DNA of 64,000 nucleotides from CAYOEV01 sp964403075. GTDB lineage: Bacteria > Bacteroidota > Bacteroidia > Cytophagales > Cyclobacteriaceae. Position numbers and translations under genes: made by a program. Shown piece by piece: positions 7,053 through 16,060 of this stretch (its first letter is position 1; every line of letters starts with the position of its first letter). Under the pieces are notes generated by a model. That model had not been told where the DNA came from. It made no database searches and was given only the letters and a program-made list of their open reading frames with translations. The DNA is taken from the NCBI GenBank assembly GCA_964403075.1, contig CAYOEV010000008.1, positions 22,264 to 86,263 on the forward strand, given 5' to 3'.

Positions 7053-9764
7053 ATGGAAAGTCATTCCTACATTGCCAATGCTGATCTCAATTACATCGAT
7101 GATCTTTATAAAAGATACCAGGCGGACACCAAAAGCGTCGACGAAACCTGGCAGAAATTCTTCGAGGGCTTTGATTTCTCACAGCAGCACGCCATAAATG
7201 GTGCTGCGGCAGTTTCGCCTACCGAAACCAAGGTGCGCAATCTCATCTATGCCTATCGCGCATTTGGTCACCTGAAGTCGGACACCAATCCAGTACGTGA
7301 ACGAAGAAATCACAAAGAAGATTTGAGTCTGCAACGCTTTGAACTTTCGGAAAAGGATTTGGAGGAGCCCTTTGAAGTAGGCCATGAAGTGGGCTTAGGC
7401 AAGGCGAAACTTAAAGTCATCGTAGATCGGCTAAGCAAAGCCTATCTGGGTCATGTCGGATTCGAATTGGCACACATTCGGGACAATGGGGTTGTGGACT
7501 GGTTGTTGGAATACACAGAAAAGAAATACCCTAGCCTCAATTACTCCAGCGCTGAGAAGCTACACATACTGAACAAGCTGAACGAAGCGGTCGTTTTTGA
7601 AAACTTTCTGCATACCAAATACATTGGTCAAAAGCGATTTTCTCTGGAGGGTGGTGAAAACACCATTCCTGCACTTGATCGCATCATCAATCGAGCTGCC
7701 GAGCTGGATGCGGAAGAAGTGGTCATTGGCATGGCACATCGGGGCAGGTTAAACGTACTGACCAACATCATGGGCAAAACCTACGAGCAAATTTTTAGTG
7801 AGTTTGAGGGAAATACGGACACAGACCAGGCGTATGGCGATGGAGATGTAAAATACCACTTGGGTTATTCCAGCTTTATCGAAACCTTATCTGGAAAAAA
7901 AGTCTATGTGAAGCTGGCACCCAATCCTTCTCATTTGGAGGCGGTAGACCCGGTCGTATTGGGTTATAGTCGGGCACAAATTGACGACGAGTACCAGGGT
8001 GATTTTTCCAAAGTCATTCCCATTCTTATACACGGTGATGCAGCACTGGCCGGGCAGGGTGTGGTCTATGAATGCATTCAAATGTCTCTGCTAAAAGGGT
8101 ACCGTACCGGAGGCACCATTCACCTCGTCATCAATAACCAGGTGGGTTTCACCACCGACTATGACGATGCGCGTTCCAGCATTTATTGTACAGATTTGGC
8201 AAAAATCGTAGATGCACCCATTGTACACGTCAACGGTGATGATCCTGAGGCCGTTGTTTTCTGTGCCAACATGGCAATTGAATACCGTCAGAAGTTTCAG
8301 AAAGATTTTTTTATCGACCTGCTGTGTTACCGTCGGCATGGTCACAATGAAAGCGACGAGCCAAAATTCACACAACCTAAGCTTTACAATCTCATTGCCA
8401 AGCACCCTAATCCAAGGGAGGTGTATGTCAAGCAACTCATTACTAACGATGATTTGAGTGAAGATCGGGCCAAGCAGTTGGATAAAGACTTCAAAAAGCT
8501 TTTACAAGACCGATTGAACGAAATTAAACAGAAGACCATCCCCTACGTGCCGCAAAAAATTGAGGAAGAATGGAAGTCGCTGCGATATGCCACATCGGAA
8601 GATTTTGAGGAATCCCCGGATACGTCAATTTCGAAAGAACTTCTCGAGCGGGTAGCCACTGAACTCGCCCGGATTCCGGAAGAATTCAGGCCCTTGAAGC
8701 AGATAGACAAGTTGCTAAAAGAGCGTAAGAAGAATTTCTTCGAAGAAGGGTCGCTCAGTTGGGCAGATGCGGAATTGCTCGCCTATGGATCAATTCTGGG
8801 CGAGGGTAAAATTGTCCGCATGTCAGGTCAGGACGTTATTCGGGGGACTTTCTCACACCGGCACGCAAAGCTATTTGATTCCAATACCAATGAGCCTTAC
8901 TGCAACTTGGATCAGGTCAACCCTGACCAGCCCTTGCGTATTTACAACTCTTTGCTCTCTGAGTACGGCGTGTTGGGTTTTGAATATGGATACGCCATGG
9001 CAACCCCACAGGCACTAATCATCTGGGAAGCCCAGTTTGGCGATTTCTCCAACGGCGCACAAGTGATGATCGATCAGTTCATAACAAGCGCGGAGAGCAA
9101 GTGGCAGCGAATGAACGGGTTGGTGATGCTGTTGCCTCATGGTTATGAGGGGCAAGGCCCAGAGCACTCCAGTGCACGAATGGAACGCTTCTTACAAATG
9201 TCCGACAACAACAACATGGTGGTATGTAACCTCACCACCTCTGCGAATTTGTTTCATATGTTCCGCCGCCAACTGGCCTGGGAGTTCAGGAAACCCTGTG
9301 TGGTCTTTTCCCCTAAATCCCTGCTGCGAAATGAAAAAGTAAATTCACCCATTCAGGCATTCACCGATGGGAAGTTTTCCGAAGTTTACGGCGACAGCTA
9401 TGTCACCAATAAAAACGTCAGGCGCGTGCTACTGTGCTCAGGCAAAGTCTACTATGATTTGCTGGACAAACAACAGGAAGAAAAGATCAAAGAAGTGGCC
9501 ATCGTAAGGTTGGAACAACTGGCGCCTTTTCCTAAAAAACAACTGAACAACATCCTCAAAAAATACAACGATCCGGAATTGGTCTGGGTACAAGAGGAAC
9601 CTGTCAATATGGGGGCATGGACCTACATGATTGCTCAGTCCGGAATGGATATGAAAGTCATCGCCAGAAAATTAAGCGCTTCCCCCGCTACTGGTTTTGC
9701 CAAACGCCACAAGCAGGAACAAGAGCGCATTGTAAACGAAGCATTCACCACATCGGCTAAATAA
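7053..9764 (+). CDS. sucA: 2-oxoglutarate dehydrogenase E1 component
   Basis: A 903-residue thiamine-diphosphate enzyme, the first subunit of the TCA-cycle complex that turns 2-oxoglutarate into succinyl-CoA. The N-terminus (IANADLNYIDDLYKRYQADT) is the E2-binding arm typical of E1o. The ThDP site segments are visible: GMAHRGRLNVL (about 227-237), HLGYSS with HLEAVDPV, GDAALAGQGVVYE, and the metal-binding GDDPEAVVF followed by DLLCYRRHGHNESDEP. The Pyr domain carries GTFSHRHAKLFD and LPHGYEGQGPEHSSAR. It begins a same-strand cluster with sucB (6-base gap) and lpd, so a full complex is encoded. Confidence 0.97.
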   Translation: MESHSYIANADLNYIDDLYKRYQADTKSVDETWQKFFEGFDFSQQHAINGAAAVSPTETKVRNLIYAYRAFGHLKSDTNPVRERRNHKEDLSLQRFELSEKDLEEPFEVGHEVGLGKAKLKVIVDRLSKAYLGHVGFELAHIRDNGVVDWLLEYTEKKYPSLNYSSAEKLHILNKLNEAVVFENFLHTKYIGQKRFSLEGGENTIPALDRIINRAAELDAEEVVIGMAHRGRLNVLTNIMGKTYEQIFSEFEGNTDTDQAYGDGDVKYHLGYSSFIETLSGKKVYVKLAPNPSHLEAVDPVVLGYSRAQIDDEYQGDFSKVIPILIHGDAALAGQGVVYECIQMSLLKGYRTGGTIHLVINNQVGFTTDYDDARSSIYCTDLAKIVDAPIVHVNGDDPEAVVFCANMAIEYRQKFQKDFFIDLLCYRRHGHNESDEPKFTQPKLYNLIAKHPNPREVYVKQLITNDDLSEDRAKQLDKDFKKLLQDRLNEIKQKTIPYVPQKIEEEWKSLRYATSEDFEESPDTSISKELLERVATELARIPEEFRPLKQIDKLLKERKKNFFEEGSLSWADAELLAYGSILGEGKIVRMSGQDVIRGTFSHRHAKLFDSNTNEPYCNLDQVNPDQPLRIYNSLLSEYGVLGFEYGYAMATPQALIIWEAQFGDFSNGAQVMIDQFITSAESKWQRMNGLVMLLPHGYEGQGPEHSSARMERFLQMSDNNNMVVCNLTTSANLFHMFRRQLAWEFRKPCVVFSPKSLLRNEKVNSPIQAFTDGKFSEVYGDSYVTNKNVRRVLLCSGKVYYDLLDKQQEEKIKEVAIVRLEQLAPFPKKQLNNILKKYNDPELVWVQEEPVNMGAWTYMIAQSGMDMKVIARKLSASPATGFAKRHKQEQERIVNEAFTTSAK

Positions 9765-9770
9765 AATAGT

Positions 9771-11336
9771 ATGAGCCTGGAAATCAAAGTACCCTCAGTC
9801 GGGGAGTCTATCACCACAGTAACCGTTGCCTCCTGGAGTAAATCCGACGGAGATATTGTGGAAATGGATGAGGTCATTTGCGAACTGGAATCTGACAAAG
9901 CGACATTTGAAGTGACCGCAGAAGTGGCCGGCCAACTCAAAATTGTGGCCCAAGAAGGTGACAGCCTGGAGATCGGAGAAATCCTCTGCCGCATAGATGA
10001 ATCCACGTCCGGCAATGGATCCTCTACAGATTCTAAAAGCAACGTGGCTACAGACAAGGTCTCATTAACGGATGATGGCCCCAAACCCACAGGAGAGATC
10101 AAGGAAATGGTGGTTCCGACAGTGGGGGAATCCATTACTGAAGTGGTCCTCTCCACATGGTTAAAATCAGACGGCGACTTCGTGGAGATGGATGAAAACA
10201 TAGCAGAGATCGAATCCGATAAAGCCACTTTCGACCTGACGGCCGAAGCACCAGGAAAATTAAAAATTGAGGCTGATGAAGGTGCCACCCTGGAAATTGG
10301 CGACTTGATTTGTAAAATTGAAGTAATGGAAGGTACGCCTGCCTCCTCTGCTGAAAACCAACCCGAAAAAGCAACCGGCAACTCTACATCAAACAGTGGA
10401 AAAGATACCTATGCGACCGGACACGCATCCCCGGCCGCAGCTAAAATCCTTAAAGAAAAAGGGATCCACCCGGAAGATGTAATGGGTACAGGCAAAGACG
10501 GCCGAATAACCAAAGAAGATGCAGAAAAGGCCGATAAGCGTACGAAGTCTAAAGAAAAGGCGCCCGAAAAAGATGAGGGGCAGAAGAAACCCACCATGCC
10601 AGCCTACGAACAGCCGGAATTCAAGGCCATAGGGGCACGTGAAGAGCGAAGGGAGAAAATGACTTCGTTGCGCAAAACTATCGCCCGCAGACTGGTAGGG
10701 GTAAAAAATGATACGGCCATGCTTACCACCTTCAACGAGGTAAACATGGGCCCGATCATGGAGCTACGAAAGAAATACAAAGAGCTTTTCAAAGAAAAAT
10801 ATGAGGTGGGCCTGGGATTCATGAGCTTCTTCACGAAAGCCTGCTGCGTGGCACTCCAGGAATGGCCGGCGGTAAACGCCCGCATCGATGAAGATGAGAT
10901 AGTTTACAACAAATTTTGTGATGTATCTATCGCAGTTTCCACCGAACGTGGTTTGGTAGTCCCCGTGATACGCAATGCTGAATCTCTGGCTTTCGATCAG
11001 ATCGAAAAAGAGATCATCCGGCTGGCCATAAAAGCTCGGGATGGTAAATTGAGTATTCCAGAAATGGAGGGCGGCACCTTTACCATTACGAATGGGGGCA
11101 TTTTTGGATCTATGATGTCTACGCCCATCATCAATTCACCGCAATCGGCCATTCTGGGCATGCACAACATTGTAGAACGCCCAATGGCGGTGCATGGAGA
11201 AGTGAAAATACTGCCCATGATGTACCTGGCACTTTCCTATGACCACCGCATTGTGGATGGCAGGGAGTCGGTAAGCTTCTTGGTGCGCATCAAAGAATTA
11301 CTGGAAGACCCTACGCGCTTGTTAATTGGTGTGTAA
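9771..11336 (+). CDS. sucB: Dihydrolipoyllysine succinyltransferase (E2) with two lipoyl domains
   Basis: A 521-residue E2 core enzyme. Two lipoyl domains are visible: the first with ELESDKATFEV (about 40-50) and the second with EIESDKATFDL (about 144-154), each with the lipoylated Lys. A peripheral-subunit-binding domain follows (SPAAAKILKEKGIHPEDVMG, about 222-241), then a charged linker and the catalytic acyltransferase domain ending in SYDHRIVDGRESVSFL, with the HxxxDG active-site motif. E2o of Proteobacteria has one lipoyl domain; two is unusual among E2o in general. The enzyme moves the succinyl group from E1 to CoA. The start is 6 bases after the sucA stop. Confidence 0.95.
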   Translation: MSLEIKVPSVGESITTVTVASWSKSDGDIVEMDEVICELESDKATFEVTAEVAGQLKIVAQEGDSLEIGEILCRIDESTSGNGSSTDSKSNVATDKVSLTDDGPKPTGEIKEMVVPTVGESITEVVLSTWLKSDGDFVEMDENIAEIESDKATFDLTAEAPGKLKIEADEGATLEIGDLICKIEVMEGTPASSAENQPEKATGNSTSNSGKDTYATGHASPAAAKILKEKGIHPEDVMGTGKDGRITKEDAEKADKRTKSKEKAPEKDEGQKKPTMPAYEQPEFKAIGAREERREKMTSLRKTIARRLVGVKNDTAMLTTFNEVNMGPIMELRKKYKELFKEKYEVGLGFMSFFTKACCVALQEWPAVNARIDEDEIVYNKFCDVSIAVSTERGLVVPVIRNAESLAFDQIEKEIIRLAIKARDGKLSIPEMEGGTFTITNGGIFGSMMSTPIINSPQSAILGMHNIVERPMAVHGEVKILPMMYLALSYDHRIVDGRESVSFLVRIKELLEDPTRLLIGV

Positions 11337-11368
11337 TTTTCCCTCCTAACATTAGAAATCAAATATCC

Positions 11369-12766
11369 ATGGATTATCAGGTCACAATCATTGGTTCAGG
11401 TCCCGGCGGCTATGTAGCGGCTATTCGCTGCGCCCAACTGGGCATGAAGACGGCCATCGTTGAAAAGTACGACACATTGGGGGGTACCTGTCTGAATGTG
11501 GGCTGCATTCCGTCCAAAGCCCTGCTCGACTCTTCCGAACATTTTCACAATGCCGAAACCACCTTCAAAGAACATGGCATAGACATCAATAAACCTAAGG
11601 TAAATTTGACGCAGATGATCCACCGCAAAGCAGACGTGGTCAAACAAAACGTCGAAGGCATCGATTACCTGATGAAAAAAAACAAGATTGACGTGTTTCA
11701 TGGGTTAGGTGCTTTCAAGGATAAAAATACCATCACCATCGAAGGGAAGGAAAATAAGGAAATAACCTCTGAGAAAATTATCATAGCCACCGGCTCCAAG
11801 CCAGCCAGCCTACCCTTTATCAAACTGGACAAGGAACGCATCATTACCAGTACTGAGGCGTTGGAATTGAAAGAGGTACCCAAACACATGATCGTGATTG
11901 GTGGCGGGGTCATCGGCATGGAGTTAGGTTCCGTATATGCACGTTTGGGTGCCAGGGTTTCTGTGGTGGAGTACCTGGATAACATCATTCCATCGATGGA
12001 CATCACCATGGGTAAGGAATTGCAGAAATCCATGAAGAAGTTGGGCGTGGAATTCCACCTAGGCCACAAGGTGACCGAGGTCAACCGCAAAAGCAAGAAT
12101 CAGGTAGTCGTAAAAGGAGAAAGCAAAAAAGGTGAAGTACTGGAGCTCGTGGGAGACTACTGTCTCGTGTCCATTGGTAGAAAAGCATATACAGAAGGCC
12201 TGAAGCTGGAGAATGCAGGACTAGAAACCGATGAACGGGGTCGTGTGACAGTAAATGGATACCTACAGACGAAGGTGGAAAACATCTACGCCATCGGAGA
12301 TGTGGTGCGTGGTGCGATGCTGGCCCATAAGGCAGAAGAAGAGGGTGTATTCGTGGCTGAAACCATTGACTGCCAGCACCCACATATTAATTATAAGCTG
12401 ATCCCAGGAGTGGTATATACATGGCCGGAAGTAGCTTCCGTTGGCTACACCGAGGAAGAATTGAAAGAAGAAGGCCGAAAATACAAGACAGGGAAATTTC
12501 CCTACAAAGCACTGGGCCGAGCTCGTGCAAGCATGGATGTAGATGGACTGGTGAAAATCCTTGCAGATAAGGAAACCGATGAAATCCTGGGCGTTCATAT
12601 TGTAGGTGCCCGTGCGGCAGACATGATCGCTGCCGGTGTGACTGCCATGGAATACCGGGCTTCCGCAGAAGATGTGGCGCGCATGTCTCATGCCCACCCT
12701 ACTTACATGGAGGCCTTTAGAGAAGCCGCCCTGGCAGCTACAGAAAATCGTCCGATACACATTTAA
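11369..12766 (+). CDS. lpd: Dihydrolipoyl dehydrogenase (E3)
   Basis: A 465-residue FAD-dependent disulfide oxidoreductase that reoxidises the lipoyl groups of the E2 next door and passes electrons to NAD. Visible motifs: FAD site GSGPGGYVAAIRCAQLG, redox pair GGTCLNVGCIPSKALL (about 36-51), NAD site VIGGGVIGMELGSVYARLGA, second FAD motif YAIGDVVRGAMLAHKAEEEG, and the C-terminal His-Glu pair HAHPTYMEAFREAA. It lies 32 bases after sucB. The last codons are part of an exact 17-bp tandem duplication. Confidence 0.96.
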   Translation: MDYQVTIIGSGPGGYVAAIRCAQLGMKTAIVEKYDTLGGTCLNVGCIPSKALLDSSEHFHNAETTFKEHGIDINKPKVNLTQMIHRKADVVKQNVEGIDYLMKKNKIDVFHGLGAFKDKNTITIEGKENKEITSEKIIIATGSKPASLPFIKLDKERIITSTEALELKEVPKHMIVIGGGVIGMELGSVYARLGARVSVVEYLDNIIPSMDITMGKELQKSMKKLGVEFHLGHKVTEVNRKSKNQVVVKGESKKGEVLELVGDYCLVSIGRKAYTEGLKLENAGLETDERGRVTVNGYLQTKVENIYAIGDVVRGAMLAHKAEEEGVFVAETIDCQHPHINYKLIPGVVYTWPEVASVGYTEEELKEEGRKYKTGKFPYKALGRARASMDVDGLVKILADKETDEILGVHIVGARAADMIAAGVTAMEYRASAEDVARMSHAHPTYMEAFREAALAATENRPIHI

Positions 12767-12784
12767 TTCCGATACACATTTAAT
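12751..12784. repeat. 17-bp tandem duplication spanning the lpd stop
   Basis: The unit TCCGATACACATTTAAT occurs at 12751-12767 and again, without spacing or change, at 12768-12784. The lpd stop TAA (12764-12766) is in the first copy, so the second copy is a free duplicate of the last codons and stop. From 12785 to 12981 no gene is seen. Confidence 0.9.
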
Positions 12785-12981
12785 GATGAACTCATCCGCC
12801 TGCGCTTCTTGCAACTTAGGCAATACCTAGAGGCATGTGATCTGCCTTTGTTGTAATGGCATCTGCTGTCCCGGGCCTAAACACCCAGACGTAAAAAAGA
12901 AACATTGGGTAGAACGGTGACCCAGTGGCCTGTCACAGGGTAGGCGGAGATTGGAGCACTAAAATTGTGCGTCGGTAACCT

Positions 12982-14517
12982 CTAAATACGATCCACCATG
13001 ACCTTGTAACTCGGATCTTCCAATACATTCACGTCAATGAGCTTATCCGCATTTTTGAGAAGTTTTTGACAATCCGGACTCAGGTGGCGCAAGTGAACCT
13101 TTTTACCTACTTTCAAATAGCGCTCAGTTATTTTATTTAATGCTTCTATGGCCGACATGTCCACCACGCGACTTTCCTTGAAATCGATGATCACCTCCGC
13201 CGGATCATTTAGGATATCAAACTTCTCATTGAACGCGGATACGGATCCGAAGAAGAGGGGTCCATATATTTCATAATGTTTCACACCATCCTCATCGATG
13301 GATTTGCGTGCACGAATGCGCTTGGCATTGTCCCAGGCAAAAACCAATGCCGAAATTATCACACCAATCAATACGGCCAAAGCCAGATTATGTAAAAAAA
13401 CCGTCACCAGTGTCACAACCACCATCACGAAAATATCTGAAACCGGCATCCGGTTAAAAGTCTTTAAACTGGCCCACTCGAATGTGCCTATGGCCACCAT
13501 GATCATCAAACCGGTCAGTGCCGCCATCGGCAACCGTTCGATGAGTGTAGCGCCAAACATCACAAATAACAACAAGGACACAGCCGCTACAATACCAGAT
13601 AAGCGCGCTCTGGCGCCATTTGACGTATTTATCAGGCTTTGACCCACCATGGCGCATCCACCCATCCCTGAGAAAGTGCCTGACGCAATATTGGCAATCC
13701 CCTGAGCGACTGCTTCCTTATTACCTCGTCCCCGTGTTTCCGTGATCTCATCAAGGATGTTCAAAGTCAATAAACTCTCAATCAGGCCCACTCCCGCAAA
13801 GATTGCCGCATAAGGAAAAATGATTTTAATGGTTGCTAGACTTAACGGAACGGTAGGAAGATGAAAAGGCGGAAAACCACCCTGAATGGAAGCTAGGTCA
13901 CCCACTGTGCGCGTATCTATATCCAAACCAACTACTATGGCAAAGACGCCCATTATGGCTACCAAAGAAGCTGGTATGGCCCGGGTCAATTTAGGTAAGC
14001 CCCAGATGATGAGCATGGTCAATAGCACGAGACCCAACAGCGTAAACAAAGCTGAGCCTGTCAGCCAATGACCAGAAGCATCTTTAAACTGGTCCAATTG
14101 TGACATGAATATGATAATGGCCAACCCATTGACAAATCCAAAAATTACCGGATGCGGCACTAGGCGCATCAATTTTCCCAGACGCAACAAACCAGCGATT
14201 ATTTGAATAATTCCAGCCAAAATTACTGTGGCAAATACGTATTCCGGCCCGTGCGTGATGGCCAGGCTTACCACAACCACAGCCACAGCCCCGGTGGCAC
14301 CTGATATCATCCCCGGTCTTCCTCCTAAAATGGTAGTGACCAACCCCATTACAAATGCAGCGTACAAACCATTCAGCGGAGACAAGCCGGCAATCAATGC
14401 GAAAGCCACGGCTTCAGGAATCAAAGCCAAGGCCACCGTAAGACCGGAAAGTACTTCCGTTTTATAATCCACCTGCTGTTTGAAATCAAAGAGGTTCAAA
14501 TATTTTCTCATGTGCAT
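12982..14517 (-). CDS. SulP family inorganic anion transporter with STAS domain
   Basis: A 511-residue protein with about 11-12 membrane helices and a cytoplasmic STAS domain at the C-terminus (about 405-511, with VIIDFKESRVVDMSAIEAL). The SulP signature is near the N-terminus (ALALIPEAVAFALIAGLSPL). Members carry sulfate, bicarbonate or other anions; the substrate cannot be read from the sequence. cysM and cysE lie a few kb away, making sulfate possible, but a sodium-bicarbonate role is equally known for the family. Two in-frame ATGs (14517 and 14511) are possible starts. Confidence 0.92.
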   Translation of the reverse strand: MHMRKYLNLFDFKQQVDYKTEVLSGLTVALALIPEAVAFALIAGLSPLNGLYAAFVMGLVTTILGGRPGMISGATGAVAVVVVSLAITHGPEYVFATVILAGIIQIIAGLLRLGKLMRLVPHPVIFGFVNGLAIIIFMSQLDQFKDASGHWLTGSALFTLLGLVLLTMLIIWGLPKLTRAIPASLVAIMGVFAIVVGLDIDTRTVGDLASIQGGFPPFHLPTVPLSLATIKIIFPYAAIFAGVGLIESLLTLNILDEITETRGRGNKEAVAQGIANIASGTFSGMGGCAMVGQSLINTSNGARARLSGIVAAVSLLLFVMFGATLIERLPMAALTGLMIMVAIGTFEWASLKTFNRMPVSDIFVMVVVTLVTVFLHNLALAVLIGVIISALVFAWDNAKRIRARKSIDEDGVKHYEIYGPLFFGSVSAFNEKFDILNDPAEVIIDFKESRVVDMSAIEALNKITERYLKVGKKVHLRHLSPDCQKLLKNADKLIDVNVLEDPSYKVMVDRI

Positions 14518-14674
14518 GCCGTCACAACGCTCAGGCTGTAGGTTAAATCCGAAGTAATGACCAATGGGATGGCCCTCTGAAATATCTACTTAGAAAAAGT
14601 AGCGTTGAGGACGATGCGCCTGTTGGGCGTGTGAAAATAATTAATTTCAGTATGTGAAGCTAGTATAAATAAGC

Positions 14675-14938
14675 TTACTGCGATAAGGCGCTGCGACTAA
14701 AATCAGCATAAATAAAATATGCCCCTGAATGTGTATTCACTGCCATGCATTCACGATTCCCCGCCCTACAGGTGTTGTTGTTAGGCTGCTCAGTACCTCC
14801 CGAACAATGGCGTAATGCGTATCCTCTGCAGTACCAAACGTTTTGAATGAGCCTCAAGATATTGACGCCATCAGTTCGTTTCACGAATACATTTTGAACA
14901 GTATCTGACAAGAGTTTGATTAAATTTAATCTTTCCAT
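14675..14938 (-). CDS. Hypothetical protein, doubtful
   Basis: An 87-codon frame starting with ATG at 14938-14936, exactly opposite the paaE start, so the two start codons overlap on opposite strands. The product has no signal peptide or membrane helix; the middle holds four Cys (YCRGYALRHC, then TCRAGNREC). I do not recognise it. It fills most of the 419-base space 14518-14936, which otherwise must hold the paaE promoter. It may be a small gene, a fragment or chance. Confidence 0.27.
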   Translation of the reverse strand: MERLNLIKLLSDTVQNVFVKRTDGVNILRLIQNVWYCRGYALRHCSGGTEQPNNNTCRAGNRECMAVNTHSGAYFIYADFSRSALSQ

Positions 14939-16001
14939 GGTAACATTTCATACATTAATCGTGAGGGAAGTGCAACCACTGACCAAAGAAGCAGTGGCCA
15001 TACAGTTCGAAGTCCCTGATGCCCTGAAGGAATTATTCGTCTACAAGCAAGGTCAACACCTGACCCTAAAAACCACCATCAACGGCGAAGAGGTGCGCAG
15101 GTCGTATTCTGTCAGCAGCTGTCCCCTGGACGAGCCCCTGACGGTGGCCATCAAGCAAGTGCCAGGAGGTAAATTTTCTACCTATGCGAATACCGTACTT
15201 CAGGCCGGTGACAAACTGGAGGTAATGGCCCCAACGGGTCATTTTTACAGGCCCCTGGACCAGGCCAATGACCACCTATACGTGGCCTTTGCCAGTGGAA
15301 GTGGCATCACCCCTATCCTGTCCATTGTTAAAACTACGCTACTCACTGAGCCTAAAAGCAGCTTCATTCTTTTTTATGGCAACCGTACCATGGATAGCAT
15401 CATGTACAAAGAAAAACTCGAAGGACTCAAAAACGAATTCATGGGTAGACTGAGCTTGCATCATATTCTAAGCCAGGAAAGACAAGAGAGTGACTTGTTC
15501 AGTGGCCGTATCGACAAAGAAAAAATTGAAAGATTTGCACACATATATTTCCATCCACTGGAGGTGGCCGATTTTTTCACGTGTGGACCAGAGCAGATGA
15601 TGCGGACAGTGAAAGAAACACTAGGTGAATTGGGCGTGGCAGAAAAACAGATTCACATGGAGTTGTTCACCTCTCCGCTCGGCAAGCTCGACGGCGAAAG
15701 AAAGCAGGTAAAACGTGTAAAAGCCCAGAGCCAGATCGTCATTCTTCAGGATGGCAACCGATTCGAGTTTCCATATAACTCGGACCTGAATATTTTGGAT
15801 GCCGCATTTGAAAAAGGAGCCGATCTTCCATTTGCCTGTAAAGGAGGCGTATGCAGCACCTGTGCAGCAAAAGTGCTGGAAGGGGAGGTAAAAATGGCAG
15901 TCAACTATGCATTGGCTCCCGATGAACTGGATGCCGGCCTGGTGCTTACCTGCCAGTCCTACCCAACTTCAGACCGAGTGGTCATTAGCTTCGACGAATA
16001 A
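14937..16001 (+). CDS. paaE: Phenylacetyl-CoA epoxidase reductase subunit PaaE
   Basis: A 354-residue three-domain reductase: FAD-binding barrel (YKQGQHLTLK; RRSYSVSSCP, about 38-68), NAD-binding domain (FASGSGITPILSIVKTTL, about 118-135; FTCGPEQMM), and a C-terminal plant-type [2Fe-2S] ferredoxin domain with CKGGVCSTCAAKV and a fourth Cys in LTCQS. PaaE passes electrons from NADPH to the diiron PaaA subunit of the phenylacetyl-CoA 1,2-epoxidase. The paaABCD genes lie at 58583-61040, 43 kb away, rather than beside it. I chose the ATG at 14937 (MVTFHTLIV); an earlier in-frame ATG at 14916 adds seven residues without family support. Related reductases of other oxygenases are an alternative, but the presence of paaABC without paaE favours this call. 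Confidence 0.85.
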   Translation: MVTFHTLIVREVQPLTKEAVAIQFEVPDALKELFVYKQGQHLTLKTTINGEEVRRSYSVSSCPLDEPLTVAIKQVPGGKFSTYANTVLQAGDKLEVMAPTGHFYRPLDQANDHLYVAFASGSGITPILSIVKTTLLTEPKSSFILFYGNRTMDSIMYKEKLEGLKNEFMGRLSLHHILSQERQESDLFSGRIDKEKIERFAHIYFHPLEVADFFTCGPEQMMRTVKETLGELGVAEKQIHMELFTSPLGKLDGERKQVKRVKAQSQIVILQDGNRFEFPYNSDLNILDAAFEKGADLPFACKGGVCSTCAAKVLEGEVKMAVNYALAPDELDAGLVLTCQSYPTSDRVVISFDE

Positions 16002-16025
16002 AAAAAGTCTACCCATTGGGCAGAC
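16001..16025 (-). terminator. Terminator between paaE and the convergent secreted-protein gene
   Basis: On the minus strand an 8-bp stem GTCTGCCC / GGGTAGAC (one G-U pair) with an AAT loop is followed by a seven-base T run, downstream of the gene at 16061-16657. On the plus strand the same hairpin has one A-C mismatch and ends in CCCTTTT, so it may also stop paaE transcripts. It overlaps the paaE stop codon. Confidence 0.75.
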
Positions 16026-16060
16026 CCTTTTCAAGATGAAATAATAAACAATCAAAAATC

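Noticed and set aside
9635..10381. Long open frame on the minus strand across the sucA-sucB junction
   Set aside because: It is antisense to two certain genes, its product is low-complexity Ser-rich, and it shows no domain; it is a shadow of sucA and sucB.
12263..12823. 186-codon minus-strand frame over the end of lpd
   Set aside because: Antisense to the conserved C-terminal part of lpd with no recognisable motif; the part beyond lpd is short and unpatterned.
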